64,000 nt of DNA from the NCBI GenBank assembly GCA_016946835.1, contig JACVTC010000011.1:632501-696500 (forward strand). The letters are read 5' to 3'. Each line of letters starts with the position of its first letter. Position 1 is the stretch's first letter. A program made the translations under genes and the position numbers. This document shows positions 25,290 to 39,337 of this stretch, one piece after another. Source of the stretch: Neocallimastix lanati (nom. inval.) (taxonomy: Eukaryota > Neocallimastigomycota > Neocallimastigomycetes > Neocallimastigales > Neocallimastigaceae). The notes under the pieces were generated by a model, which was given only the letters and a program-made list of their open reading frames with translations, had not been told where the DNA came from and did not search any database.

Positions 25290-25855
25290 TTTTTATATTT
25301 GCAATTAAAAAAATCTCAAGAAAAAAAAATCTTTATTTGATTTTCTATCTTTTTTATTATTTTCTTCTTTTATATCTTCTTTTATTTTATTTTATTTTTT
25401 TTACTTTATTATATATATTTATATTATTTTATATTTAATAAAAATAAAAAAAAGTAAAGATAAACTATTAAAAAATAATTAATATTATAAAATATTAATA
25501 ATAATAATATAATAATAATAATAATTATATATAAAAATTATATCTGATAGTTATTTTATTAAAACAACAATTTTTCTTCGAATTAACACTAAATAAAAAA
25601 AAATAAAATAAAATAAGTACAGACAAGCAAATCCTGTAATTTTTTATATATTTTTTTTTAAAAAAAAAAAAAAAAAAAAAAAGAATTTAAAAATTTTTGA
25701 TTAAAAATTGAAATAAAATTAACTTTAAACTTTTACAAAACTCTTATATATATACTTATTTTCTTTTAATATATAATAAGCTAGAAATTATTTTATAGAA
25801 TTATAATTAATGATTTTGATTAAAAAATAAAATAAAAACTTATTTTATTTAATTT

Positions 25856-26210
25856 TATTCAATCTGTACTTTATTTTATTTTATTTTATTTTATTCAATC
25901 TGTACTTTACTATTCATATTTTAACTATTTATTTTATTTTATTTTATTTTATTTTATTCAATCTGTACTTTACTATTCATATTTTAACTATTTATTTTAT
26001 TTTATTTTATTTTATTTTATTCAATCTGTACTTTACTATTCATATTTTAACTGTTTACTTTATTTTATTTTATTCAATCTATACTTTACTATTCATATTT
26101 TAACTGTTTATTTTATTTTATTTTATTCAATCTGTACTTTATTTTATTTAATTTTATTATTTAATCTGTACTTAATTATTCATATTTTAACTATTTAATT
26201 TATTTTATTA
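25856..26210. repeat. Minisatellite, ATTCAATCTGTACTTTA core
   Basis: At least six copies of a unit of roughly 45-65 bases. The core runs TTCAATCTGTACTTTA, then CTATTCATATTTTAACT, then a variable number of TTTTA pentamers. Unit length varies through the pentamer count. Related single copies appear near 52070-52105 (TTCAATTTGTACTATAAATT), near 26770 and, in reverse, near 25605-25625, so the core is dispersed in the genome. Confidence 0.85.
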
Positions 26211-26793
26211 TTTTATTCTTTATTTTTTTTTTTTTTTTTATAAAAAAAAAATAAAATTTTAAAGTTTATGATTAAATTTATTAAATATACTACAAATTAT
26301 TTTTGATTAAAACTTTTTTTTTTACAATTTTTTTATTTTTAAAATATTATTTAAATGAAATATAGAATATATAATGAAATAAATATTATATTTAAAGATT
26401 ATAAATGTGATTTCAATTAAAAAAAAAAATCTTTAAATTGAAAAAATAAAATTTTTATTTTTATTTTTTTTTTTTTATTATAATTATTTTTTTTTCTTCT
26501 TCTTTCATAATTAAATACTTTCAAAAATAAAAATATTTAAATATTCATTTTTTATTTTGTTTTACATATTTTTATTCAGTTTTATTTAATACTTTTTAAT
26601 AATATTTTAATTTATTCTAATATTTTAAGAATTTTAATAAAAAATTATTTTTAAATTAAAACTAATGAACTTAAAAAAAGAATTACTAATATTTAAAGAT
26701 CATATTAAAGTATTAATAAAAATATGAATATATAAAATTAAAATAGAAATAAAAATAATTATTTAAATCTGTACCGAAAAACGAAAAACGAAA

Positions 26794-26824
<31 letters not shown>

Positions 26825-26972
26825 TAAAATATTAAAAAATTAAATAAAAAAAAACTTTATATATTAAAATATTATAAAAAAAAATTTTTTTTTTTTTTTT
26901 TAAATTATTTAAAAAATAAACAAAATTTTAAAATGAATTCAAATTATTATTATTTCATATTACGAATAAAAA

Positions 26973-27003
<31 letters not shown>

Positions 27004-27236
27004 GGAAAAAAAGAAAAAAAAGAAGATAAAAAAATTTTAAATAATTAAAATTAGTATTTTATTAATATAATGTTTAAAAATTTAAAATTTAAAATTGAAC
27101 TACTAATAATAATACTAATAATACTAATAATACTAATACTAAATATTAAATTTTATGCTAATAATAATAAAAATATTAATAATTACAGTTAATATTTTTA
27201 TTATAAGAATATACTTTAAAAATAAGAAAATATTAG

Positions 27237-27288
<52 letters not shown>

Positions 27289-27501
27289 AATAATAATAAT
27301 AAATAAAAGAATATTTAAAATAAGTTTTTTCTCTATTTTTTTTTTTTTTTTTTTTTTGGGTTCATTTTAATAGTTATTATTATTATTATTGTTTTTTTAA
27401 TAATATATTATTAATTTTCAAATTGCCTTTTAATTATATAAAATATATATTGCGCAGTAATTAGAATAAATATATAATAATATAATAAAAGAATATATAA
27501 A

Positions 27502-28274
27502 ATGGATATAAGAAAAGACGAGATAATTAATATTGAAAAACTTAATAAACAAGTAATTATATTTGAAGATTAAATTTATAAATATATTTTATAATATTTT
27601 TATTATTAATTTTTTTTTTAACGATTCATTCTTATAATAACTTATGAAATGGAATCGATAAAATCATATTTATATACATATTTTACATAATTAGAAAAAG
27701 TATTTAAAAATAAGGTTTACAATATTATGCTCACTTATTGTTATTACTTTTTATTATATGATATGTCGATTTTCAAATCCTATACGATCCAATAAAAAAC
27801 ATCATCATGAAAGTGAAGGAAATACCTTAATTATTGTTAGTATCGACGGATTCCGTAATGATTATTTAGAAAGAATGGAATACACTCAAACTTTAAATTT
27901 TTTAAGTCTTCGAGGAAATAAAGCTGAATTTATGAAGCCTTCCTTCCCATCTACCACTTTTCCAAATCATTATACCTTAGTTACTGGTCTCTACCCAGAA
28001 TCTCATGGAATTGTTGCAAATACATTTTATGGTATATATAATTATATATATATATTTTTTTAAAAAAAAAAAAAAAGAATAAATAAATACATAATAAATA
28101 ATAGTAATATAATAATTTATAATAATTTATATTGAAAATGTTTTTATTTTTACTATTTTTAAATATATTATGAATAGATAAGAATTTAAATCAAACATTT
28201 AATATAAGAGATAAAGATTTAATAAAATTACCAGAATGGTGGGGTGGTTCACCTGTAAGTGAATTTTTCAAATA

Positions 28275-28348
<74 letters not shown>

Positions 28349-30177
28349 TTCTATATTTTTTATACTTATAACTTTAAAAATATTTTCTATATATATATAT
28401 ATGTATTTTTAATTATAGATCTGGGTTGAAGCAGAAAAAAATAATATTAAATCAGCTGTTTGTATGTGGTAAATATTTCAACTATTATTATTCATCAATA
28501 CTTTAATATATATATATATCATTATTATCCATATTAATTATTATTTATTTATCATTTATAAAAGGCTTGGAAGTAATGTTGAAATCAATGGTTATTTGCC
28601 ATCTTATGTTGTTGAATTTAATATCACAACGACTTTAGATGAAAAATTAAAAATGGTTTCGAAATGGCTTAAATTACCTAAAAATGAAAAACCAAAATTA
28701 ATTCTTATATATTTACCAGAAGTAGATAAAGCAGCTCATAAGTATGGTGTTAATTCAGATGAGGTATGAAAAAAAAAATTTTTTTTTTTTTTTTTTTTTT
28801 TTTTATATTTACATTTTTAATTATAATTATTAATTATTATATTTAATTATTATAATCATTATATATTTATATGTAAATATTTATTAATTTCTATATTTTC
28901 ATTGTAATTAATAAATTATTTCAATTTAAAAATAGGTTAATTTTAATTTACAACTAGTAGATCAATTTATCGGTAAATTATATAAAAAAATAAATAAAAA
29001 AAAGTATCATAAAAACACTAATTTAATTGTGGTATGTAAATACTATTGAATTAAATTTTATAATATAACAAAACAACAAAAACTAAGACAAAAAAAAAAA
29101 AAAAAAAGAATAAATATAAATTTGTGGGGAAATTTTTTTGATATATTGAATATTTTTATTCTTTATAATTAATATATATAACAATAATAATATATAATAC
29201 AATATATAATATATATATATATTTTAATTTTAAATTTTTTAAAAAAAAAAAAAAATAAATAAATTAAAATAAAAAGGTTAGTGATCATGGTATGACCGAT
29301 CTAAAACAAGATGGTAAAATATATATCGAGGATATTTTTGATGAAAACGATAATGTTGAGGTTCTTTCTTATATTCCACATTTAACTATAAAAGAAAATG
29401 ACAATAGTAAGTTAATCTATCTCTTTTTTAATTATATTAATATTCATCATTTAAATATTTTTTATTAAAATATATATATATATATATATTTTAATTATTT
29501 ATTTATTAATAAATATATTTATTAATAAATATATATATATTATATAAATAATATTTTATATATTATTTGTAATATTTTTAATTTGTTTTTATCAAAAATA
29601 AAAATAAAAATTTAAATTTTAAAATTATATACATATTAGTAAATATTGAATACCTCTATGATAAAATGTTAAATGCTAGTGTTAAGAATGGTCATTGGAT
29701 GCCTTATAAGCGTGAAGAAACTTTAGAAAAATATCATTATAAAAATAATAATAGAATATCACCTATATTGGGAATTGCTGAAGATGTAATATATATATTT
29801 TATACTTTTTATTTTTTTTTAAAAAAAAAAAAAATATAAAAAATAATATAAAAAAATTTAAATGCTAATTAAAATATATATATATATATATATATATATT
29901 CTTTATTATAAAGGGTTACACATTTACTTATAGAAATAGAAATAGAACTCTTCCTGTAGCAATGCATGGTTATGATAATGATGATGACAATATGAAGGCC
30001 TTATTCTTAGGAGTTGGACCTGTATTTTCAAAATTCCCTGGTCAAGTTATTCCATCCTTTGAAAATGTTGAAGTATTTAATCTAGTCACTCAAATACTAA
30101 ATATTACAGAAACTGCTCCACCAAATAATGGAACTGTTGAAACCATGGAAATGTTTAAATATTATTTAAATATTTAA
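27502..30177 (+). CDS. Ectonucleotide pyrophosphatase/phosphodiesterase (ENPP/Npp1 family), type II membrane protein
   Basis: Nine exons (27502-27552, 27695-28031, 28178-28254, 28419-28468, 28565-28763, 28936-29031, 29277-29406, 29640-29785, 29914-30177) give 449 residues. A short cytosolic tail is followed by one membrane segment at about 25-40, so the catalytic domain should face outside or the lumen. Metal ligand Asp68 sits in VSIDGF. The nucleophile Thr105 lies in STTFPNHYTLVTGLYPESHG. Further ligands are in EVDKAAHKYG, VVSDHGM and AMHGYD. All six canonical metal ligands and the Asn of TFPN are present, so the enzyme is probably active. The family hydrolyses nucleoside triphosphates and phosphodiesters to nucleoside monophosphates, often to scavenge phosphate or nucleotides. 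The start at 27502 is chosen because it gives the membrane anchor. Confidence 0.93.
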
Positions 30178-30492
30178 ATAATAATAATAATAATAATATA
30201 TATATATATATAATTACAAATTTCATTTATATTCATTTGTTTAAAAAAACAAAAAACAAAAAAAAGAAAGAATTATCTATGCATTTATAAATATTTCAAA
30301 AAAAAAAAAAAAAAAAAAAATCAAATGGTATTTATTAAAACAAAAATTTTCTTTAAAAGAAATTTTCAACACATATTAAAATAATATTTTATATTTTATA
30401 TTTTATATTATATATATAGAACATAGACCTATTTTAAATTTAGTTTTTTATTATTTTTTTTAATTAATTTTAAAACCATATTTAATCATTTG

Positions 30493-30530
<38 letters not shown>

Positions 30531-30671
30531 AAATATAAATAAATATATGATATAAAAAATTATAATAAAAAAATTTTATTAAATTAAAAAATTTTAATAT
30601 TATTAAAAAAATAATATAAAAAAAAGTTTTTAATAATATTAAAACTATTTTTGAAATTTTTAATGTATTAC

Positions 30672-30706
<35 letters not shown>

Positions 30707-31194
30707 TTTAAAAATTTATGTAAAAATATATGTTAAAAATTATTAAAAAAAAAAAAAAAAAAATTGATATTTAAAAATATATGTTAACAATTATTAAAAA
30801 AAAATAGATTATTTATAAAATCTTTATAAAATCTAAATCAATTTATAACTAAAAATTTAATTAGTATATTAAAAGAGAAATCAAATAAAGTAAAAAATAA
30901 ATTAAATAACATACAATTATAAAAAAAAAAATAAAAATTGAAGTATTATAATTTTTTTTTTTTTTTAAAAAAAATAATGGAATAAGATTTATTTTTTTTA
31001 TATTATTTTTATATAATAATTAAGAAATTTTAATTTATAAAATCATTGTTGTTGTTATTATCATTATTATTTTTTATATTTTACATTTATATTAAGTTTA
31101 ATGATTTAAAATATACTATTTAATAATTTAAATGAAAACATTCAATTTATCAATAATAATAAGAGATTTTAAAAAATATTTTGTATAATCTAAA
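30178..31194. other. Spacer between the ENPP and SEN1 genes
   Basis: It is a kilobase of poly-A runs (near 30300, 30500, 30672, 30745) and TA-rich DNA. A 30-base segment containing TTGATATTTAAAAAT occurs twice, near 30700 and 30763. No gene is visible. It should contain the ENPP terminator and SEN1 promoter. Confidence 0.55.
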
Positions 31195-34100
31195 ATGAAT
31201 GGAACTCAAGATAATAATAATAATCAATTAGAATGGGAAAATGTTTCAGCTCTTTATAATAAATTTATAAAAAATAGAAATGATAAAGATATTCAAAATC
31301 AATTTTTCACTACTTCCATTAAATATGTAATTAAAAATCCGAATTGTATAATATGTCAAAAAGTTGAATTTAGTACTGAATTAATGTATTGTTTTTCCTG
31401 TCCTCCCACAGGAATTTTAATGGAATTTAGAAAAGCACTAGAATTACAACTCCGAAAATGTTCTGATTGTATTAAAAAATATCATGAGGTGTTGCTACCA
31501 GAATTTTATAAATTATCATTGCCAATGTATGGAAAAAGCGGGTTAGATAAATTTGTTAGTGAAATGATAGAATGGGATGTTAAAAGAATATCTACACATT
31601 TGAAATTAATATATGAGCAACTCTTAACACATAAAGAGGACGTAGTTCAATGGAAAAAAATAAGATCTCAATCAATTTATCCTATATATGAAATTTTTGA
31701 ATTTCCAATTGTTTTAAAATCTTGGGATGTAGAATCAAATTTCGTAGCATTAATCAAACACTTAATGGAAAAAAAAACAAAATTAACATTATTTAATAAT
31801 CAAATGCCAGGAGTACTTATTTTAGCACTACATAATTCCGATTTTATACGGCAATGGGCTATAAAATGTTTTTCCGGTTTTTCTGAAGTATTTCCTGCTT
31901 CTCAAGCCAATGTACTGAAATCTTATTTTGAAGATATTATTTTTTATTTAGAGGAAAAGTTACCTTCAAATTCATATCAACCATTAGAAAATGGAAAATT
32001 AAATAAATACTATCATTATACAGGAGATGTTAACTACTTCTTACATGGAGTTTGTTCAATACTTAATATAATTCATCCAGATATTTTAGTTAAATTATCT
32101 AGTATTTCATCCAAATTATTTAAACTGATAACTATGTTATTTAGTCATTGGAAAAGTTCAGATATCGCATTTTTCATTAATACCATTGAAATCTTCTTCA
32201 AATCATTAAAAATTAATATTTGGGATACAAAAACTACCAATACGAATGAAATTGTTACCATATTCAAAATCATTTTAAATAATGAACAATACAAAAAAAT
32301 ATTATCTTCATCAGATATTTTTAATTCGTTATCAAATAATCAATTATTTTTCAATTGGATTTATTACTTTTCACAGTCTGCAGAATTGACTTATTCTCAA
32401 ATTTCCGTGGAACTTTGGAAATATACTATTGAACAATCAAATGAATGGTGTAAAGAAGCTCAAAATTGTCTGAAACAATTAATTTATAAAATAGTAACAA
32501 CTTTAAAAAAAGTAGAAGTGGTCGATTTATTATTGCAATATCTATTGAAGGAAATGAAGGAAGAAGATTATCAAACAAAACTTCTGGAAATCACTAAAAA
32601 GAAAATTGAGGAAGATACACAAGCGTTACTTGAAAATCATGATATGATATGTAAACATGATCAAGCAAAAATTAATGATAAAACTAATGATGTTTTTACA
32701 AACATGATTAATAAGGATAAATCTAATGAAGAAGATGAAAACATGAAAATAAAATCAATTCATCTTTTAATGTGGAGATATATATGTTCATTTGATAACA
32801 TAAAAAATAATAATGAAATTTTTGAAACCTTAATGAACAGTATTGAAAAATTATCATTTATCTTTTCAGACAGGCATAATTATAATCAATATGTAGATAA
32901 TTTAGTATTTATAAGAAGATATATTTTGAACCTATTTGAAGAGTTATCAGAACAAACTATAGATACATTGAAAAGTTATTTTTCTGATGAAAAGAAAATA
33001 GCTGTTCTTATCCATAATTCTTTTACTTGTGATGATGCCTTAAATCAAATTACCAATAAAGTTTTAGGTAAAATCATGATAAAAAATCTTGATGATGATA
33101 CTTTGGATCCACTTATTTTAGCATTTTCTGAATATTCTGATATGTGTATTAAATTAGTCATAGAGAAATTAAATGATTTTAATGTATTATCAAAGGAAAA
33201 AGATATCTTTTGTATGCTTCATTTTGCTAATTCTATTAGTGCTGTTATTGAAAAATTTATTCCCAATTTAGGGAAAATTTCTGAAAAATTTGATGTTAAA
33301 AATAGTTTAGAAGCAGCTATATTCAACTTTTTATACCAAATTATTAATCGTAGTAGACATTGGACAAAAGTGAAGCCTGATGAAAATTTGTTAATCTCCC
33401 AAATTCTTCATAACTCATTAGATATTATTTCTAAAATAGTAAAATCAATAAAAAATTTAGGTGAAGATTGTGAGTTTTATAATTTCAAAAATGATATGGT
33501 ACATTTTATTAATCCACTTTCCAAACAATTGATCTATGAGAATGGAAGAATTTATTTCGATAAAATATTTAATTTGATGATCAATATATTAAGTTTCATT
33601 GAACCACCCAATAAATTAGATGATAAATATTTAAATATATTGAAAAAAATTTATGACTCTAATGCTTTACTTTCGGTTCATAAAGAAAAACTTTTTGAAG
33701 TGCTTAAACAATTAGGAGGTATTGATGATGGTAGGAATAAGGAACAACAAAATAATAATACTACTGAATTTAATGTGGCTTATTCTATGTTATCACCAAA
33801 TCATATGGCTGCAACTACACTTCCCAATGGCATACCACAACAAGTGGCGTATAATGTTGGAATTCCTTATCAACAACCCTATATTAATCAAAATCAAATC
33901 AACTTTTTAAATAATAGTACCCTCGTAGATGTTAACCAACAAAATTTCAACTTGCCCTATCAAAACAATAATGTGATAACTCCATTAAATAATTCACAAA
34001 ATAATTTAGTACTTCAAAGTGGATTACAATATAAAGAAAGTAATGAAGATTCTGAAGCAACTACTGTATTAAGTGATTCTAAAAATAGAGATAGTGAAAA

Positions 34101-37100
34101 TGAAGAATCTGATGATGTTATTATTGTTGATGATAATAGTGATAGATCAACTATGAAATCACCTTCAAAAGATTTAAAATTGAAAAAAATACAAGAAGAA
34201 TTAAAGAAAAGCATGCTAACTAGTTACAAACATCAAAGTAAAATAACTGATATGAGACCTCTATCTCCAACCTCTGAAGAAAAATATCCAATTAAAACCC
34301 CATTTAGTATGGAACCTAAAAAAGTTTCTGTTCAAAAATCAATAAAGATATTCTCAACAACCCAATCCACAGATGCTCTATTGAAAAGTAAACCAGTTAG
34401 TGCTAATCCTGTTCATAAAATGTCCTCTAATGTATTTAATCCACCATCGCCACCACCATTTACCAGTAAGTATGCCTCGGCAACATCTTCATCAGGACTT
34501 AAACAGCCAAGATCTTCAATTAAAGTTCGATCCCCAAAATTAAGTAGTTCAGGAGGAAAATTATCAAAACTTCAAAGTTTAAGAAAAGATTTCAACATTC
34601 AAAGAGATCATATTCAAAGTAGAAGAGTTCCCTGTGGACAATTAACAAAACATACTCATTCAAATCCAAACTTTGATAATGATAGTAAATTAAAAGAGGA
34701 ATCAGAAGAGTCCTCTTCATCCGAAGATGAAAGTGAAGGAATTCTTGATCTTTTAAATGATTACTCTGATGTCGGGGAACCCGTTATAAAAGAAAAAAGA
34801 ACAATTAAAATGCTTGATGATACCCCAGTAATTATCAATCGTAAGAAGAAAGTTATCGGTAATTCTGTAGTTTCCGAAGTTTTAAAGAAAAAATCTAATA
34901 TTGATATTAAAGTATTACACCGTCATGTACTATCATGGAACTATTCTATGAAAGGAGATAGACCTCCTAATATTGGTGCATTAAGTAATATTCCAATATC
35001 TTTTAAAACATATGATGATTATGTTAAAATTTTTGAACCTTTAATTCTTACAGAATGTTGGGCCCAATTCCAAAAATCGAAAGAAGATATTGATATTGAT
35101 TCCGATGCTTTTAGAATGATTTTGGAAGATCGTTGTTTTGTTGATAACTTTGAAGAAATAAGATTTTCATGTAATACAGAAGATATTCGTAATAAAGGAA
35201 TAACAGAAAATGATGTTCTTTTCCTCAGATTAGATGATGAAAAGAGTGAAAAGAGTGAAAAGGAAAAAGAAGAAGAAAAACTTGAATCTAAAAAAAGTGA
35301 AAGTTCAAAGTATACCTTTTTTGTATTAATTACAAATATAAATACTAAAAAAAATGAAGCGACAATCACCTGCCGTGCTTATTTAAGAAGTGGTAATAGT
35401 TATTTAGTTAACTCATTAAGAAAAACTTCAGCTTGGAAGACTACCAAGGTATTTACATGTGTTACTTGTAATCGTGAATATTTAGCCATGAAATTTATGG
35501 AAAATTCTGAATTATTAAAAGATATTTTGGAACCTCAAAATCAAGGAAGTAACCAAAAAATTATTGAAAGTCGTTATGTTGCAAATCTTATGGATAAATA
35601 TAAGTTAAATGAGTCTCAGGCACAATCTATTTGTGGTTCAGTAAAAAGTCCAAATGGATTTACTTTAATTCAAGGTCCACCTGGTACCGGTAAGACCAAA
35701 ACAATTCTATCCTTAATTGCAGAATTACAAGAAAAAGCTCTTCCTAAAAAGGTTAAAATTTTAGTATGTGCTCCAAGTAATGCTGGTTGTGATGAAATTG
35801 TAAGAAGATTGAAAAGGGGTGTTCAAAAAAGTGATGGTCAAATCTATAAACCAAAATTGGTTAGAATTGGTACGGAAGCGATTCATCCAGACTGTAAAGA
35901 TGTTACAATTGAAGCTTTAGTAGATGATCTCTTTAGTAATGACATCGTAAGTCAAAATAATATAAATAAATCTAATCAAATGGAAGGATCTTTAAGAAAA
36001 CAATTAGAAGATATTCATAAATCTTTGGAAGAGTTAAGAAAAAAAGAAGAAGATGCTATTATAAATAAACATGATGATATATTACAACAAGAAATTTCAT
36101 TAAAAATTGGTGAATTAATTAGAAAAAGAAAGGAAATTAGATTATCCTTAGAATCTACTCAAGTGAAAAACAAACAAATTTTAGATCAAGCAAAACAACA
36201 AACTAAACAAAAAGTATTAAATGATGCCGATGTTGTTTTATGTACTCTTAGTGGTAGTGGTCACGACCTTCTTGCTAATGTTAAAGGAGGATTTGGAATT
36301 GTTATTGTTGATGAAGCTGCACAAGCTGTTGAACTTAGTTCCTTAATTCCATTAAAATATGGTGCTACCAAAGTCATTTTGGTTGGTGATCCAAATCAAT
36401 TACCACCAACTGTAATATCTTTATTAGCTCAAAAATATTCTTATGATCAAAGTTTATTTAAGAGACTTCAAATAAATAATCCAGATTCTGTCTATTTATT
36501 GAATGTTCAATATCGTATGCATCCACATATTTCTAACTTCCCAAGTAGACATTTCTATAATTCTAAAATTATTAATAGTATGAATATGGACAAATTAAGA
36601 TTCCAACCATGGCATAATGATAAACGTTTTAGACCTTATCAAATTATAAATGTTGAAGGTAATTTTAACCATTTTTTATTTTTATTTTATATAATATTAT
36701 ATTATATTACATTATATTAAATTTATATTATATTATATTATATTATATTGTATTAATTTATATTAATTTATATTAATTTAAATTATATTATATTTTTATT
36801 TATTTATTATATATATATATATATATTTTATTTTATTTTATTTTATTTTATTTTATTTTATTTTATTTTATTTTATTTTATATATATTATATTCAATAAA
36901 ATATAATTAATATTATTTAGGTAAAGAATCGCCTTTTGGTACTTCTTTAATTAATCAAAATGAAGTAGATTCAATTATTATTTTAGTTCGTTCTTTATGT
37001 GACATGAATCCAAATATAAATTTTGCTACAAGAATTGGTATTATTACACCATATAATGGACAATCAAAACTTTTGAAACGAAAATTTAATTCAGTTTTTG

Positions 37101-38742
37101 GAAGTAAAATTCTACATTATATTGATATTAATACTATTGATGGTTTCCAAGGTCAGGAAAAAGATATTATTATATTTTCATGTGTCCGTGCTCATCCAAA
37201 ATCAAATTCTATTGGTTTCTTAGCAGATATAAGACGTATGAATGTCGGTATTACGAGAGCAAGAAATTCTTTATTTATTATAGGACATCTTCATTCACTT
37301 ATTAAAAATGAAGAATGGAGAAGTCTTATTGAGGATGGCAAAAAAAGAAACGCAATTCGTGATGTAAATTTTTAATAATAATAATAATAGTTATATTTAT
37401 AATAATAATATAATGAAATAATAATAATAATAATAATAATAATTATATATATATATATATATATTTTTTAAATATAATAAAGTTTTCCAAATGTAATTAT
37501 GAATATGATCATAGAAAAATTCCATTAAATATCTACACCTCTGCAATTAAAGTATATATTTATTATAATATTTTACAATATATTTTATTACATTTATTTT
37601 ATATATATATATTATTAACTTGTTTATTTTTTAAAAACTATAATAGTTAAATGATAGTGAAAATAGAAGCATAGAAAAAGATAATAAACCAATACCCATT
37701 AAAAGAACTTTGAAAGGTAATTTATTTTTAAAATATGTGTATTATATATTATCATTTTAATATTAATTAATAATAATATATATGTAAATTAACATTAATT
37801 TGTTGCAAATAGATAAAACCTTTGATAAACCAGTAATTAAAAAAGGGAAAATAGAGGAAAATGAAGAAAAAATTAATGAGGATTCAAAAGATCAACTGAA
37901 TACAAACAAAAAAATTGATGATAATTCAGATATTACATTAAAAACAAATGAGAAAACAAAAAGATTAATTGAAGACAATTATAATGACATTAAAAATGAC
38001 GAAAGAGAAACTAAAAAATTAAAAATAGATATTTCTTCAAAAACAAAATCACAAGATGAAGAAAAGAAAGATGAACAAAATGAAAATAATAAATCAAGTG
38101 CCAATACTTCATCAGGAATTAGATCACCAAGTTTAAAGGAACGATATAGAGAAAAAGTTGAAGAAAGAGAACAAAAAGAAAATAAACATTCAAAGACAGA
38201 AAATTCTTCAAAAGTAAAATCAATTAGTCTAAAAGATAGATATAAAGAAAAAATTGAAGAACGTGAAAGAGAAAATAAAAAAAATAAATCAGAAAATGAT
38301 AACCGAATAAAATCACCGCCACCACAATCAAGAGATAATAATTCAGAAAAAGATAAAAGTCATAAATCAAGATCACATCATAGTCATCATCATCATCATA
38401 GATCACATTCAAGTTCACATTCTACTAGATCAAATTCGGAATCATCAATAACATTAAATAATGATGTATATGATCCAAGAAAAATCAATGGTACGAAAGA
38501 AAAAGTAAGTTAAAAAAAAAAAAAAAAAAATAACAAAAAAATAACAATTAAAAAGATTTAATAAATATTTATTCATTTTGTATTTATTATTATGTAATAA
38601 ATTAAAATATTTAAAATAGAAAAAAGTGAAAAAACATGTAGAATTTTTGGATCAACTAGTTAGCAGTGTCAAGGAAACTGAAAAAATTGCTAAAGATAAA
38701 TATTCAGGAAGTTATCCTATAAGCATTTTGAAAAGACGTTAA
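31195..38742 (+). CDS. SEN1: SEN1/senataxin-type superfamily 1 RNA/DNA helicase
   Basis: Six exons (31195-36658, 36921-37363, 37483-37551, 37647-37716, 37813-38504, 38620-38742) give 2286 residues, close to yeast Sen1 (about 2230). Residues 1-850 form a helical region that resembles the fungal Sen1 N-terminal domain, with a cysteine cluster near 50-80. An S/N-rich, acidic linker follows to about 1230. The helicase has Walker A GPPGTGKT at 1494-1501, DEAAQAVE at 1706, GDPNQLPPT at 1731, then YRMHP, and motifs V and VI in the second exon (TIDGFQGQEKD, VGITRARN). The tail is K/E/S-rich with a His tract and ends in LKRR. Known role: termination of RNA polymerase II on short noncoding RNAs and removal of R-loops, in the nucleus. 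The large first exon without introns contrasts with the neighbours. Confidence 0.95.
36659..36920 (+). repeat. SEN1 intron 1 with ATTAT and (TTTTA)n repeats
   Basis: This intron lies inside the helicase domain. It holds ATATT/TTATA repeats, a (TA)n tract and about ten TTTTA units near 36826-36880. Reading through it produces a false stop at 36720. Confidence 0.8.
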
Positions 38743-39295
38743 GAAAAGGGAATTACAAATTATATATACATTATTTTTAATTTTGTGTGTTTTTTTTTCT
38801 TTTTTTTAAAAAAAATTTTAATAATTAAATTAAATATGAATTTTTTTTTTTTTTTTTAAATATGACATTTTAATATATTTTTTCATTATTTTAATTATTA
38901 ATATACCTTTTTTTTTTATTTTTATTTTTATTTTTTTTTTTTTTTTTTTTAATTTTTATTTTACTTTGTTATAAATGTTAATTATTTTATTACCTTTTTT
39001 ATATATATATATATATATATTTTATTTTCTATAAATATAAATGAATACTATTATAATTTATATATATATGTACCAATAATATTTATTATAAAGAAAAAAA
39101 AAATTTATCATTTTTGAATGTTTTAATTTTTTTTTTAATTTTTTTTTTTTTTTTGACATTTCTATTATTAAAATTTATTATAAAATAATAAATATATAAT
39201 TATATTAATTACATATTTTTAATAATTATTTTGTTGAATTATAATAATCATTAAAATTATTACATTAAATAATAATTTAATTATTTATTATTACC

Positions 39296-39337
<42 letters not shown>

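Noticed and set aside
27155-27370. Frame with poly-K and poly-F
   Set aside because: Crosses adjoining A and T homopolymers; no credible protein.
35019-35369. Antisense frame within SEN1
   Set aside because: S/F/L-rich shadow of the coding strand.
36659-36720. End of the large SEN1 open frame at 36720
   Set aside because: The helicase motifs continue in frame from 36921 after a GT-AG intron, so the stop at 36720 is intron read-through.
37364-37375. Apparent SEN1 stop at 37375
   Set aside because: A GTAAAT donor lies just before it, and four further in-frame exons with a coherent K/E-rich tail follow. A retained-intron short form remains possible.
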